DNA of 64,000 nt. It comes from Sphingomonas sp. SUN039. GTDB lineage: Bacteria; Pseudomonadota; Alphaproteobacteria; Sphingomonadales; Sphingomonadaceae. The translations under genes were made by a program, and so were the position numbers. This document shows positions 17,892 to 26,274 of this stretch, piece after piece; the first letter of the stretch is position 1, and every line of letters begins with the position of its first letter. The DNA lies in contig NZ_CP096972.1 in NCBI RefSeq assembly GCF_024758725.1, positions 1,284,001-1,348,000 on the forward strand. The letters are read 5' to 3'. The notes beneath the pieces are model-generated. The model searched no databases and had not been told where the DNA came from. It was given only the letters and a program-made list of their open reading frames with translations.

Positions 17892-18872
17892 TCATTCGTC
17901 TTCGTCGGCGGGTTCACCGCCCTTTTCGATTGCCATCAGCGACCCCGCACCCGAGACCGCAATCCGCGTTCCAGGCGTCAGGCCACCCGGCACGAACCAA
18001 CCATCGTCGACGGCGCGCGCATCGACGAGTTCGACCCTTGCAAAACTCTTGTCGGGCTTCTCGACGAAGACCCACAAGCCACCCTGATACCGCACGATGG
18101 CGTCGCGCGGCACCGTGACGCCCGTCCGGCTCGACCCTGTGTCGGCGAAGGCGGGCAGGATGCGCCCGGCGAGCAATCCGTCCGCCGCGTTGCCGCGGAC
18201 AATCGCAAGCACGCCAGCACTTTGAAGCTTGGCGTCGGCAGTGGCTGCCGCACCAAGCACGCGCACGCCCGCCGAATTCGCGCCATCGCCGATCCGCACC
18301 GAACTGCCGGGCTTGAGCACGATATTTGCGATATCGATCCGGACGAGCGCGGCACGTCCATTTGCGATCTCGCTGACCAGCGCCGAGATGCCGCCGCTCC
18401 CTAGCCGCGCCAGTCCAGGTCCGAACTCAAGCCCCACGCGGCGACGCGCAAGCTGGGCGCGCGCATCGTCTGCTTGCGACTGCGCGCGCGCGGCCTCGAC
18501 CGAGCGACGTGAGGCACTCTGATCCTGCGACGCCAGTGTTGCCAGTCGTCCGGCCTCGGCACGCGAGGCTGCTGCCGTCGCGTCGGCCGCCTTTGCCTCG
18601 GCATCGATCACGGCCAGCGTGCCAACATCGAGCCCCCGCGCAAAGCCCGTAACCTCGGCACTTGCCTGCGTCGCCGCAAGCGTGACAACGCGAACGCTGG
18701 CACGTGCCTTGGCTTTCTCGTCGAGTGTAAGCGGCTGGACGGTGGCAGGAGGCACAGAGGTCGATTTATCGTCGAGATCGAGCGAAGAACGTTCGGGTGC
18801 GAGGGCAAATACGGCCGCCGCGCATAGTCCCGCGCCCAGTGCGGTCCAGGCAAATGGTGCCAGTCCCTTCAT
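17892..18872 (-). CDS. RND periplasmic adaptor subunit
   Basis: A 326-residue membrane-fusion-type protein starting MKGLAPFAWTALGAG at ATG 18872. It has a signal anchor, an Ala/Arg/Gln-rich hairpin (AASRAEAGRLATLASQ ... QSQADDARAQLARRR), and beta-barrel and membrane-proximal segments ending GLTPGTRIAVSGAGSL. The lipoyl-like halves around the hairpin are short compared with classical CusB/CzcB (about 380-500 residues). Its start overlaps the TolC stop by 4 nt. It would bridge the RND pump to the outer-membrane channel. Confidence 0.78.
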   Translation of the reverse strand: MKGLAPFAWTALGAGLCAAAVFALAPERSSLDLDDKSTSVPPATVQPLTLDEKAKARASVRVVTLAATQASAEVTGFARGLDVGTLAVIDAEAKAADATAAASRAEAGRLATLASQDQSASRRSVEAARAQSQADDARAQLARRRVGLEFGPGLARLGSGGISALVSEIANGRAALVRIDIANIVLKPGSSVRIGDGANSAGVRVLGAAATADAKLQSAGVLAIVRGNAADGLLAGRILPAFADTGSSRTGVTVPRDAIVRYQGGLWVFVEKPDKSFARVELVDARAVDDGWFVPGGLTPGTRIAVSGAGSLMAIEKGGEPADEDE

Positions 18873-20266
18873 TGCAATGCCTCCGGGCTTCCGACGATGT
18901 TGAGTTCCGGCCCGGAAAGCGGCCGACGCAAGGCAAGCTCCAGCGCCGTATCGGCGGCATGAACGCGGGCGAGCGCATCGAGTTCGGCAAGGCGCGCAAT
19001 CAGCACGCCGCTTTGCGAGGCGGCCCAATCAGTGCGGTCGATTGCGCCCGCTCTCAGTTCGCGCTCGGCCTGTGCTGCCAATGCGCGCGCGGCGGGCAAT
19101 TCGCTGCGTCGGATCGCAGCGAGCGCTTCGCGCGCGGCGCGAGCTTCGGTTTCGGCGGCATCAATCGCGGCAGAGGCATTGGCAACGGCCGCTTCGAGCA
19201 AGCGACCTGCTTCGGCTCGCCTTCCTTCAGCGGCGAAAATCGCGCGGCGATTGAGGTCGAGCGGCGGCAAGACAAAACCGAGCGAGAACGGCAGCTTGAC
19301 GAGGCCACGCTCCCAGGTGAACCCCGGCCCGACACTGATTGCCGGGTATTGCCGTGCAACTTCGCCACGCAAATCGGCTTCGCTCTGGTCATAGGCGACG
19401 ACAACACGGAGAATGTCGGCACGCGCGACAAGGGCAGACCGCCGGGCGGCTGGATCGGACACCGACAATGCCGGTGCGTCAAAGTCGTCCCATTTGACTT
19501 TACCTTCGGACAGCTCCGACACGGGGACGCCCGTCAACGCTGCAATCGCGCGGGTTTCGGCGATGACCCGCGCTGCCGCATCGGCAGCACGCCGACGCGC
19601 ATCGCTGAGGTCGGCGCGGATGCGTTCGAGATCGGCGCGCGTCGTTTCTCCTGCCACAACCCGCCGTGCGACGGCGGCGAAATGACGCTCGCGCAGCGCC
19701 GTCAGCTGGGTTCCCGCTTCGGCCTGACGCACCGCGATTGCGCGATCGACAAGTGCGGTTCGCAGGGCCTGCCGCGCCGTCCAGATCATCTCCAGATAAT
19801 CGTAGCGCGCAACTGCGATCTTGAGTCCGGCGCTGTCGATCCGCGCGGCCCGCCGTCCACCGACGTCGAGCGGAACATCGACGACACCACCGAACAGCCA
19901 CGGCGACGCTTCGGGCGCAGCACCCGCGTATTCGCTCGTGAGCGTCAACGTCGGACCCGGAGACGCATGCGCCGCGCGTTCCTCGGCGGTCGCGCGAGCG
20001 ACGGCGGCGCGAGAAGCCGCGATGTCTGCGTTGTTGTCGAGCAATGCAGCAAACAACGCGAGCCGGTCCCATCGTCCGGGATCGAGGTGCTGAGCTGGTG
20101 TTAACGTCGCTAGGCGACTGGCAATCTTGGCCGGGTCGAACACGCGAACTGCCTGTGCCGCAGCAATGGCACTCGGCGAAACCGGACGTTTTTCATAGCG
20201 CACACAGCCAGAAGCTCCCAACATCGCAAGGACAGTGAGACCGAATCTGGCTTTGCACAGGACCAT
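18869..20266 (-). CDS. TolC-family outer-membrane efflux lipoprotein
   Basis: A 465-residue protein from ATG 20266 (MVLCKARFGLTVLAML), with a lipobox at GASGC. The rest is the long alternating helical TolC pattern, e.g. AALLDNNADIAASRAAVARA and ADLERIRADLSDARRRAADA, with two OEP-type repeats. It is the first gene of the efflux operon and divergent from the TonB receptor at 20512. It would form the exit channel for the RND pump. Confidence 0.83.
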   Translation of the reverse strand: MVLCKARFGLTVLAMLGASGCVRYEKRPVSPSAIAAAQAVRVFDPAKIASRLATLTPAQHLDPGRWDRLALFAALLDNNADIAASRAAVARATAEERAAHASPGPTLTLTSEYAGAAPEASPWLFGGVVDVPLDVGGRRAARIDSAGLKIAVARYDYLEMIWTARQALRTALVDRAIAVRQAEAGTQLTALRERHFAAVARRVVAGETTRADLERIRADLSDARRRAADAAARVIAETRAIAALTGVPVSELSEGKVKWDDFDAPALSVSDPAARRSALVARADILRVVVAYDQSEADLRGEVARQYPAISVGPGFTWERGLVKLPFSLGFVLPPLDLNRRAIFAAEGRRAEAGRLLEAAVANASAAIDAAETEARAAREALAAIRRSELPAARALAAQAERELRAGAIDRTDWAASQSGVLIARLAELDALARVHAADTALELALRRPLSGPELNIVGSPEALQ

Positions 20267-20302
20267 AGCTGCCGACTTAGGGGTAACGCCTGTCCTGGCA
20301 CA

Positions 20303-20316
20303 TTGGGAATTCCCAA
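20303..20316. promoter_or_regulatory. 14-nt perfect palindrome upstream of tolC-like gene
   Basis: TTGGGAATTCCCAA is a perfect palindrome 37 nt upstream of the TolC start, in the 245-nt divergent region shared with the TonB receptor. It could bind a regulator of either unit. The short length and lack of a second copy limit confidence. Confidence 0.35.
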
Positions 20317-20511
20317 CATTAGGTGCCATCTGATTATATCCACATTCGTCGGCGCTGATTCCGCTTGAAAATCTCGGTTCCCGCAAATGTGGGCGCAAAA
20401 GCTTCTTAAAATCGTCCCGTTTGCGTCACAAAACTTCATCCGAACTGTCACGCAGCGCTCCTACCGGAACGCCGAGCGTCGAACTGCCGCTCGCTGTCCG
20501 AAGGGGGACCT

Positions 20512-22797
20512 ATGCGAACGACTCTGACGCGCCTTTTGGTAGGCGTTGCCTTCATCGCCAATACGGCCGCTGCTCATGCCGCCGATGCTCCAGCACCTAG
20601 CAGCGCGGAAGAGGACAAGATCGCCGAGGGTTCGACGATCGTCGTCACCGCAACCAAGCCGAACGAAATCGCGCCCGTGACAGCTTCGCTCGCCACTACG
20701 CAGCCACAATCGATCGTCTCGCGATCGTTCATCCAGGATTCGATTTCGACGACGGCCGATTTCAACCAGATCGCACTGATCGCGCCGTCGGTTTCGAACT
20801 TCGGCGGGACCAACGGGGTCGGGCTGTCCGAATCGAAAGCGCAGATTCGCGGGTTCCAGGACGGCGAGTATAATATTACCTATGATGGTGTGCCGTTCGG
20901 CGATCAGAACGATCCGACGCACCATTCGAACACCTTCTGGCCGTCGAACACGATCGAGACGCTGGTCGTCGATCGCGGTCCGGGCAATGCCAGCCAGCTG
21001 GGGCAAGCGACGTTCGGCGGCAATATCAACCTGTTCAGCCGCGCGCCGCGAGACGAACTGGGGGTCGAGCTGGTCGGCGGATACGGCACATTCAACACCT
21101 ATAACGGGCAGGCCGTGCTTCAGTCGGGTGCCATCGACGCACTCGGCGGGACCAAATTCGTTGTCAGCGCGCAATATGTGAATTCGGACGGCGCACTGTC
21201 ATTCGAGAAATACAAGCAGCTCAACCTTTATGCTAAAGCCGTGGTACCGATCAGCAGCGATGTGACGCTGAGCTTCATAGCGACGGCCAATCGCAACGTG
21301 TTCAACCAGTCGGACAACGACGGCGCGAGCGCGGCGCAGGTGCTTGCTTTCGGAAAGCGTTACGCGCTGTCGAACGACACGAATTCGCAGAATTATTTTG
21401 GCTACAACAGTACGGTCAAGACGACCGACTTTTACATCGCGCGCCTCGACGCCAAGATCGCGCCGAACAGCGAATTCACCAACAGCGCCTACACCTACAA
21501 ATACGACAACGAAACGTTGTCGGGCCTCGACGCGACGCAGCCCGGACTACTGGCGGGACAGGTGCCTGGTGTCGCAGTACCGACCGGTGTGACCACCACC
21601 AACCGCGTCAAATTCTCGCCGACCGGCGCGTTCGTTTTCGGGATTCCCGGATACACCAAATCCAACGCCTATCGCGTCTATGGTGACATCGCCAAGGTGA
21701 AGGTGGACTTCGGGTTCGGCGCGCTGACCGTTGGCGCATGGCTCGAATGGAGCCATACCTACCGCCAGCAGACCGAAATCGATCTGATTTCGAACCGCTT
21801 CAATTATCGTAATTCGCAGCAGGTTGCGCCCGCGACTGGGCTGAACCCCGGTGCAATTACTCAGGGCTATATCCGGTTCGACCAGAATTCATCGCTCAAT
21901 CACACCGAAGAGTTTGCAGAACTCGAATTGCGACCATTCGACGGGCTGACGATCACCCCCGGCATCAAGCACGTCGATTTCAACCGCAAGATTGATGCGC
22001 TTTACAACCAGACCACGCGCTATGCCCAACGGATAAGCAAAACCTACACGGCGACCTTGCCGTTCCTGACGGCGAATTATCAGATAACCTCAAACCTCGC
22101 GATCTACGGCCAGTTCGCCAAGGGTTTTCTCGCGCCGCCTCTCAGCCAGCTCTACGTTGCGCGCCCTGACCTGTCAGTGGTCGATCCGCAGAGTTCGACC
22201 AACTATCAGGCGGGCATCGTTTATCATGGGTCAAAGCTAAGCCTCGATTTCGACGCCTATTCGATCGACTTCAACAACAAGTTCATCAGTTCCACCTCGC
22301 CGATCCCCGGCGAAGGCGTTATCTTCACCAACATCGGCGGCGCGCTCTATCGGGGTATCGAGGGACAAGCGACATTCGCGTTCGGCAACGGCTTCGCGGT
22401 GTTCGCCAACGGCTCGCTTAACGAAGCGATTGCCAAAGACACTCGCCTTCAAATCGACAAGGCACCCAAGAGTACGGCGGCTGCGGGTCTTCTCTACAAG
22501 CACGGTCCGATCCGCTTCTCGCTGATCGATAAATATACCGGCCCACAGTACATCTCGAACTCGGGCCTCGGCACGACGCCCATCGAACTGACGCCGGTGA
22601 CGGGTGTCGCCAATCGGTTCCGCATTGCGCCATATAATACGGCAATCGTATCGGCGAGCTATGACTTCGGCTTCGTCCGCGCCGGTATCAAGGTCAGTGA
22701 CCTGTTCGACTCGCAGCGAGTCATCAACGTGTCGGGCACGCAGTATTTCTTCCAACCTGGACGGCAGATCACCGGCGAAGTGACGGTGAAGTTCTGA
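20512..22797 (+). CDS. TonB-dependent receptor
   Basis: A 761-residue outer-membrane protein. It has a signal peptide (LLVGVAFIANTAAAHA), a TonB-box-like stretch STIVVTATKP and a plug domain containing QIRGFQDGEYNITYDGVPFGD and RGPGNASQLGQATFGGNINL. A beta-barrel follows, ending ...GRQITGEVTVKF with terminal Phe. A good GGGGGACC ribosome site precedes the ATG. The stop overlaps the start of the metallophosphoesterase by one base, so the two are translationally coupled. The ligand may therefore be a phosphorylated compound, which is an inference from context. Confidence 0.88.
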   Translation: MRTTLTRLLVGVAFIANTAAAHAADAPAPSSAEEDKIAEGSTIVVTATKPNEIAPVTASLATTQPQSIVSRSFIQDSISTTADFNQIALIAPSVSNFGGTNGVGLSESKAQIRGFQDGEYNITYDGVPFGDQNDPTHHSNTFWPSNTIETLVVDRGPGNASQLGQATFGGNINLFSRAPRDELGVELVGGYGTFNTYNGQAVLQSGAIDALGGTKFVVSAQYVNSDGALSFEKYKQLNLYAKAVVPISSDVTLSFIATANRNVFNQSDNDGASAAQVLAFGKRYALSNDTNSQNYFGYNSTVKTTDFYIARLDAKIAPNSEFTNSAYTYKYDNETLSGLDATQPGLLAGQVPGVAVPTGVTTTNRVKFSPTGAFVFGIPGYTKSNAYRVYGDIAKVKVDFGFGALTVGAWLEWSHTYRQQTEIDLISNRFNYRNSQQVAPATGLNPGAITQGYIRFDQNSSLNHTEEFAELELRPFDGLTITPGIKHVDFNRKIDALYNQTTRYAQRISKTYTATLPFLTANYQITSNLAIYGQFAKGFLAPPLSQLYVARPDLSVVDPQSSTNYQAGIVYHGSKLSLDFDAYSIDFNNKFISSTSPIPGEGVIFTNIGGALYRGIEGQATFAFGNGFAVFANGSLNEAIAKDTRLQIDKAPKSTAAAGLLYKHGPIRFSLIDKYTGPQYISNSGLGTTPIELTPVTGVANRFRIAPYNTAIVSASYDFGFVRAGIKVSDLFDSQRVINVSGTQYFFQPGRQITGEVTVKF

Positions 22798-24161
22798 TGC
22801 ACATGCGCGCGGGACTGGCGCTGCTTTTTGCGCCGGTCCCCGCGCTGGCCACGCCCGAGGCTGCCTTTGTCGTTCTCGGCGAGAACGGTCAGGCAACGGC
22901 GCGGGCCATCACCCGCGCAGACCGCTGTCCCGACATCATCATCGATGGACGGTCTTTTCCGATGGCAGTGCGTGCACCGTCTGAGACGGTCCCGCAGCGC
23001 CCTACGGCATCCACACCTGAAAATTCGAAGCCATCGAAATTTCCGGTGCTGACGTGCGATGCGGTTTTACCAGTTGGGGCGCGCACGGCTTCGATCAGTG
23101 GGCAACATCTCCCCGCGGTCAGCCGCAACATTCGTCGAATCGTCGTTATCGGCGACACCGGCTGCCGCCTGAAGGCTGCTGACGATGCTTATCAGGCTTG
23201 CAACGATCCCGCCGCATACCCTTTCGCGCGCATCGCCGCGCGGGCCGCAAAGTGGAAACCGCAGCTCGTCATTCACGTCGGTGACTATCACTACCGTGAG
23301 AATCCGTGTCCGCAGGGCAATCGCGACTGCGAAGGGTCACCCTGGGGCTATGGATGGGACGCTTGGAACGCCGACCTGTTCACGCCGGGGGCACCGCTTC
23401 TCGCCGCCGCGCCTTGGGTCGTCGTGCGCGGCAATCACGAGAATTGCCCTCGTGCTGGCCAGGGCTGGTGGCGCTTCATCGATCCGAGGCCAATCTCGCC
23501 GAACCGCGACTGCAACCGACCTGAAGATGATGGGACGGGCGATGCTGCGACCGTCTATGCAGTGCCCATCGGCGGCGGGGCGCGCGTGATCGTTGCCGAC
23601 CTTGCAACATCGCCGGACAAGGCCATCGATCCCTCAGAGCCGCGCTTCGCGCAATACACCGCAGTTCAAGAGCAAATGCGCAGCCTTGCCGACGGTGGGA
23701 CGTTCAACCTGGTAGCGACGCACAAACCGATCCTCGGCGTTGCAGCGACCAGAAAGGAAGGCCAAATCGTCCTGCGCGCGGCAACCGTCGGCACGCAATC
23801 GGTCTTCGCCATCAAGGACCCGAACATTTTGCCCGAAAGCATCGACGCAATTCTTTCCGGCCATGTCCATCTTTGGGAGCAAATCAGCTTTCCGTCGCGC
23901 TATCCCACCCAATTCATAAGCGGGTTTTCGGGCACGCTCGAAGACGTTGTGCCGCTGCCCGAGCGGCTGCCGAACGGGTATACGCCCGCGTCCGGCGTCG
24001 CACCCGACGCCTTCGCATCGTGGACCGACGGTTTTGGCTACATGACGCTAGAACGGCGTGGACCGAGGCGTTGGAAAGCAACGGTATGGAACATCGATGG
24101 TTGCAAAGTGAACCGCTGCATCCTGGTAGGAAGGCGTTCGCGCTGCCTCAAACAGGACTAA
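22797..24161 (+). CDS. Exported calcineurin-like metallophosphoesterase
   Basis: A 454-residue protein with a short signal peptide (AGLALLFAPVPALA). All dinuclear-metal motifs of the calcineurin-like fold are in order: VVIGDTGC (about 117), HVGDYHYRE (about 160), RGNHENC (about 211), VATHKP and SGHVHLWEQ. Many cysteines (e.g. DTGCRL, NPCPQGNRDC, NHENCP) suggest disulfides in the periplasm. Coupled to the upstream TonB receptor through a TGATG overlap, it likely releases phosphate or hydrolyses the phosphoester taken up. The substrate is unknown. Confidence 0.85.
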   Translation: MHMRAGLALLFAPVPALATPEAAFVVLGENGQATARAITRADRCPDIIIDGRSFPMAVRAPSETVPQRPTASTPENSKPSKFPVLTCDAVLPVGARTASISGQHLPAVSRNIRRIVVIGDTGCRLKAADDAYQACNDPAAYPFARIAARAAKWKPQLVIHVGDYHYRENPCPQGNRDCEGSPWGYGWDAWNADLFTPGAPLLAAAPWVVVRGNHENCPRAGQGWWRFIDPRPISPNRDCNRPEDDGTGDAATVYAVPIGGGARVIVADLATSPDKAIDPSEPRFAQYTAVQEQMRSLADGGTFNLVATHKPILGVAATRKEGQIVLRAATVGTQSVFAIKDPNILPESIDAILSGHVHLWEQISFPSRYPTQFISGFSGTLEDVVPLPERLPNGYTPASGVAPDAFASWTDGFGYMTLERRGPRRWKATVWNIDGCKVNRCILVGRRSRCLKQD

Positions 24162-24269
24162 CGGCAAGCGTTCGAACCCCACAGCGGGCAAAGCGTGGCC
24201 TAAAGGCTTATGGCGCGGCCTGTCAAAAGGGACTTTAGGATCGCCTTAAATGCCCCATTTTTGTTCCTA

Positions 24270-25073
24270 TTAATGCGCTTGTTGGCTAGCCCGCTGTCTG
24301 AAAAGGATCAGGCATCCCGCGATGAACACCGCCAGCACAAGCGTTGCCAGCGGGCGGCTTAAGTCAAGTCCTCCTTTGTCGATCGGCTTGTCGAGAAAAT
24401 CGCCGACCGTGGCGCCCAGTGGCCGGGTGAGAATGAACGCCGACCAGAACAGGGCGACGCGCGATACCTTCGTCCAAAAATAAAGCGCGGCGAGGATGAG
24501 CAACGGAATGGCGAACACGACCGCACCGCCGAGATAGCCAACACCCGGCTGGTCAGCGACCCAATCGCCCAATGCCGTGCCTAGGGTCTGTGAAAACGTG
24601 ATTGTTACCCAATAGAAGATTTCGACTTTGGGCGTCGCCACGCTCTGTACCGAGATCGTCCCGAGCGTCGCACGCCATGCAAGCAGCGACACCGCGAGAC
24701 CAGCAGCCAAAAGTAACGAGCCACCTGCGTATCCGATACCGAGCGAGCGGTCGGCAAAGTCGGCGAGCGTCGTTCCTGCCGTCGTCGAAGCGATAATCGT
24801 CGCCCAATAGAGTGCTGGATGGAACCGGTTGGCCTTGATCTGAAGGATGACGAGCACGATCAGTGCTGCAACGAACATGATGGTTCCGACGAGATAGCCG
24901 AGACCCATCGACATCGACACGGTGTCACCGCCAGTCTCGCCAAGCGTTGTCGCTGCGATCTTGATGATCCAGAACAGAAGCGTGACCTGCGGCACTTTGG
25001 CGAGCGTTTCGGCGACTCCTGGGTTGTTCGAAGCGGTCAAGCCATTCCCTTTCACATACGATTGTCGGGACAC
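24270..25073 (-). CDS. DUF347-repeat membrane protein (COG4705-like)
   Basis: A 267-residue integral membrane protein with about eight helices, built from repeated units. Each carries the same pattern, e.g. KIAATTLGETGGDTVSM, IASTTAGTTLADFADRS, ITFSQTLGTALGDWVAD and ILTRPLGATVGDFLDKP, the hallmark of DUF347. Each unit ends with an acidic Asp in the membrane, which would suit ion transport, but function is unproven. The start is uncertain: GTG 25073 or a TTG 33 nt inside, with an AAGGGA site. It is downstream of the PepSY gene in the same direction. Confidence 0.78.
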   Translation of the reverse strand: MSRQSYVKGNGLTASNNPGVAETLAKVPQVTLLFWIIKIAATTLGETGGDTVSMSMGLGYLVGTIMFVAALIVLVILQIKANRFHPALYWATIIASTTAGTTLADFADRSLGIGYAGGSLLLAAGLAVSLLAWRATLGTISVQSVATPKVEIFYWVTITFSQTLGTALGDWVADQPGVGYLGGAVVFAIPLLILAALYFWTKVSRVALFWSAFILTRPLGATVGDFLDKPIDKGGLDLSRPLATLVLAVFIAGCLILFRQRASQQAH

Positions 25074-25111
25074 GGACTGATCCGTGCCCCGACATTCCTA
25101 CAATTGCACGA

Positions 25112-25429
25112 TCAATCGGGGTGCGGACCTTCCGCCTTGTTTTCGAGGACCGCGCCGTTGGCAGCATCGATGCCGACTTCGAAAGTCTTGCCGCCGCTCT
25201 TGATGTCGAACGAATAGCGCAGGCCACTGCCACCGCCTTCATTCTCAAGTTCAGCATCGGTGACCTGACCCGGATGGGCCTTCAGCGCAATCGCCCGCGC
25301 CTGAGCCATCGTCACTTTCGCTTTGGGGGCAAGCGATTGGCCCACATAACCATGCGTGGGGGCGGCAAGTGCCACCGCTCCGGCACCAGCCAGCGACAGC
25401 GCGAGAATTGCGGATGCAACATATTTCAT
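25112..25429 (-). CDS. Exported PepSY-domain protein
   Basis: A 105-residue periplasmic protein from ATG 25429, MKYVASAILALSLAGAGAVALAAP, a clear signal peptide, with GGAG upstream. One PepSY unit follows (MAQARAIALKAHPGQVTDAELENE ... RYSFDIKSGGKTFEVGIDAANGAVL). PepSY proteins inhibit or sense at the envelope and are often next to two-component systems. This one is divergent from a response regulator/kinase pair and co-directional with the DUF347 gene. Confidence 0.82.
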   Translation of the reverse strand: MKYVASAILALSLAGAGAVALAAPTHGYVGQSLAPKAKVTMAQARAIALKAHPGQVTDAELENEGGGSGLRYSFDIKSGGKTFEVGIDAANGAVLENKAEGPHPD

Positions 25430-25596
25430 CTGATTTACTCCAGGAGGGGAAAGAGCCTCGTCGTCGCTTCTACGCCCCTGACCCTGCACTGAAGGTGAGC
25501 CGAACATTGGCTATTGGTTATTTGTAATCCGCACACTGCTCGCGTCTAACGGCACATAACCTTGGTGGTCCGCTTTGGTTTAGTCGGATATTCTAC

Positions 25597-26274
25597 TTGA
25601 AGATATTGCTCCTCGAAGATGATGCTACGACCCGTGCGCATATCCAGCGCAGCCTCGAAGCCGCCGGGCATGTTGTTGACGCGTGTGCGGAAGGGCGCGA
25701 TGCCATTTTCCACGCAACCGGTGCTGCTTATGGCGTCCTGATCGTTGATCGGATGGTGCCGGGCGTTGATGGCCTCAGTGTCGTCAAGGCGCTCCGGATC
25801 AGCGGCGTGACCACGCCCGCGTTGTTCCTGACGGCAATGGGCGGCGTCGAAGACCGCGTAGAGGGACTTGAAGCCGGTGGCGACGACTATCTGGTAAAGC
25901 CGTTCGCAATGACCGAGCTGCTCGCGCGCGTGGCAGCCCTCGGGCGACGGCCACCCATTTCTGAGACCACCACAAAGCTATGCGTCGCGGATCTCGAAAT
26001 GGATCTGATCAAGCGGACGGTCGCGCGCGCGGGGCAGCGGATCGAGCTTCAGGCGCAGGAGTTCAAGCTGCTCGAATATCTTATGCGCCATGAAGGGCAG
26101 GTCGTCACGCGGACGATGCTGCTTGAAAATGTCTGGTCCTTTCACTTCGACCCGCAGACCAACGTGATTGAAAGCCATATGAGCCGCTTGCGCGCCAAGG
26201 TTGATCGCGGATTCGGGACCGAATTGATCCAAACGCTGCGCGGCTCGGGTTACCGCCTCGGTGCCGGTGTTTAG
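25597..26274 (+). CDS. OmpR-family response regulator (second system)
   Basis: A 225-residue protein starting at TTG 25597 (MKILLLEDDATTRAHI); no in-frame ATG is suitable. The receiver has the acidic triad EDD, phospho-acceptor Asp in LIVDRMVPGVDG and Lys in YLVKPFAM. The winged helix has FKLLEYLMRHEGQVVTRTML and LRGSGYRLGA. It overlaps the following histidine kinase by 14 nt. It probably controls the divergent PepSY/DUF347 genes. It is very similar to the regulator at 14128. Confidence 0.87.
   Translation: MKILLLEDDATTRAHIQRSLEAAGHVVDACAEGRDAIFHATGAAYGVLIVDRMVPGVDGLSVVKALRISGVTTPALFLTAMGGVEDRVEGLEAGGDDYLVKPFAMTELLARVAALGRRPPISETTTKLCVADLEMDLIKRTVARAGQRIELQAQEFKLLEYLMRHEGQVVTRTMLLENVWSFHFDPQTNVIESHMSRLRAKVDRGFGTELIQTLRGSGYRLGAGV

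Noticed and set aside
20425-20451. Full Pho box
   Set aside because: Only two GTCAC cores match. The intermediate 11-nt repeat is out of register, so I list it only as a weak observation.
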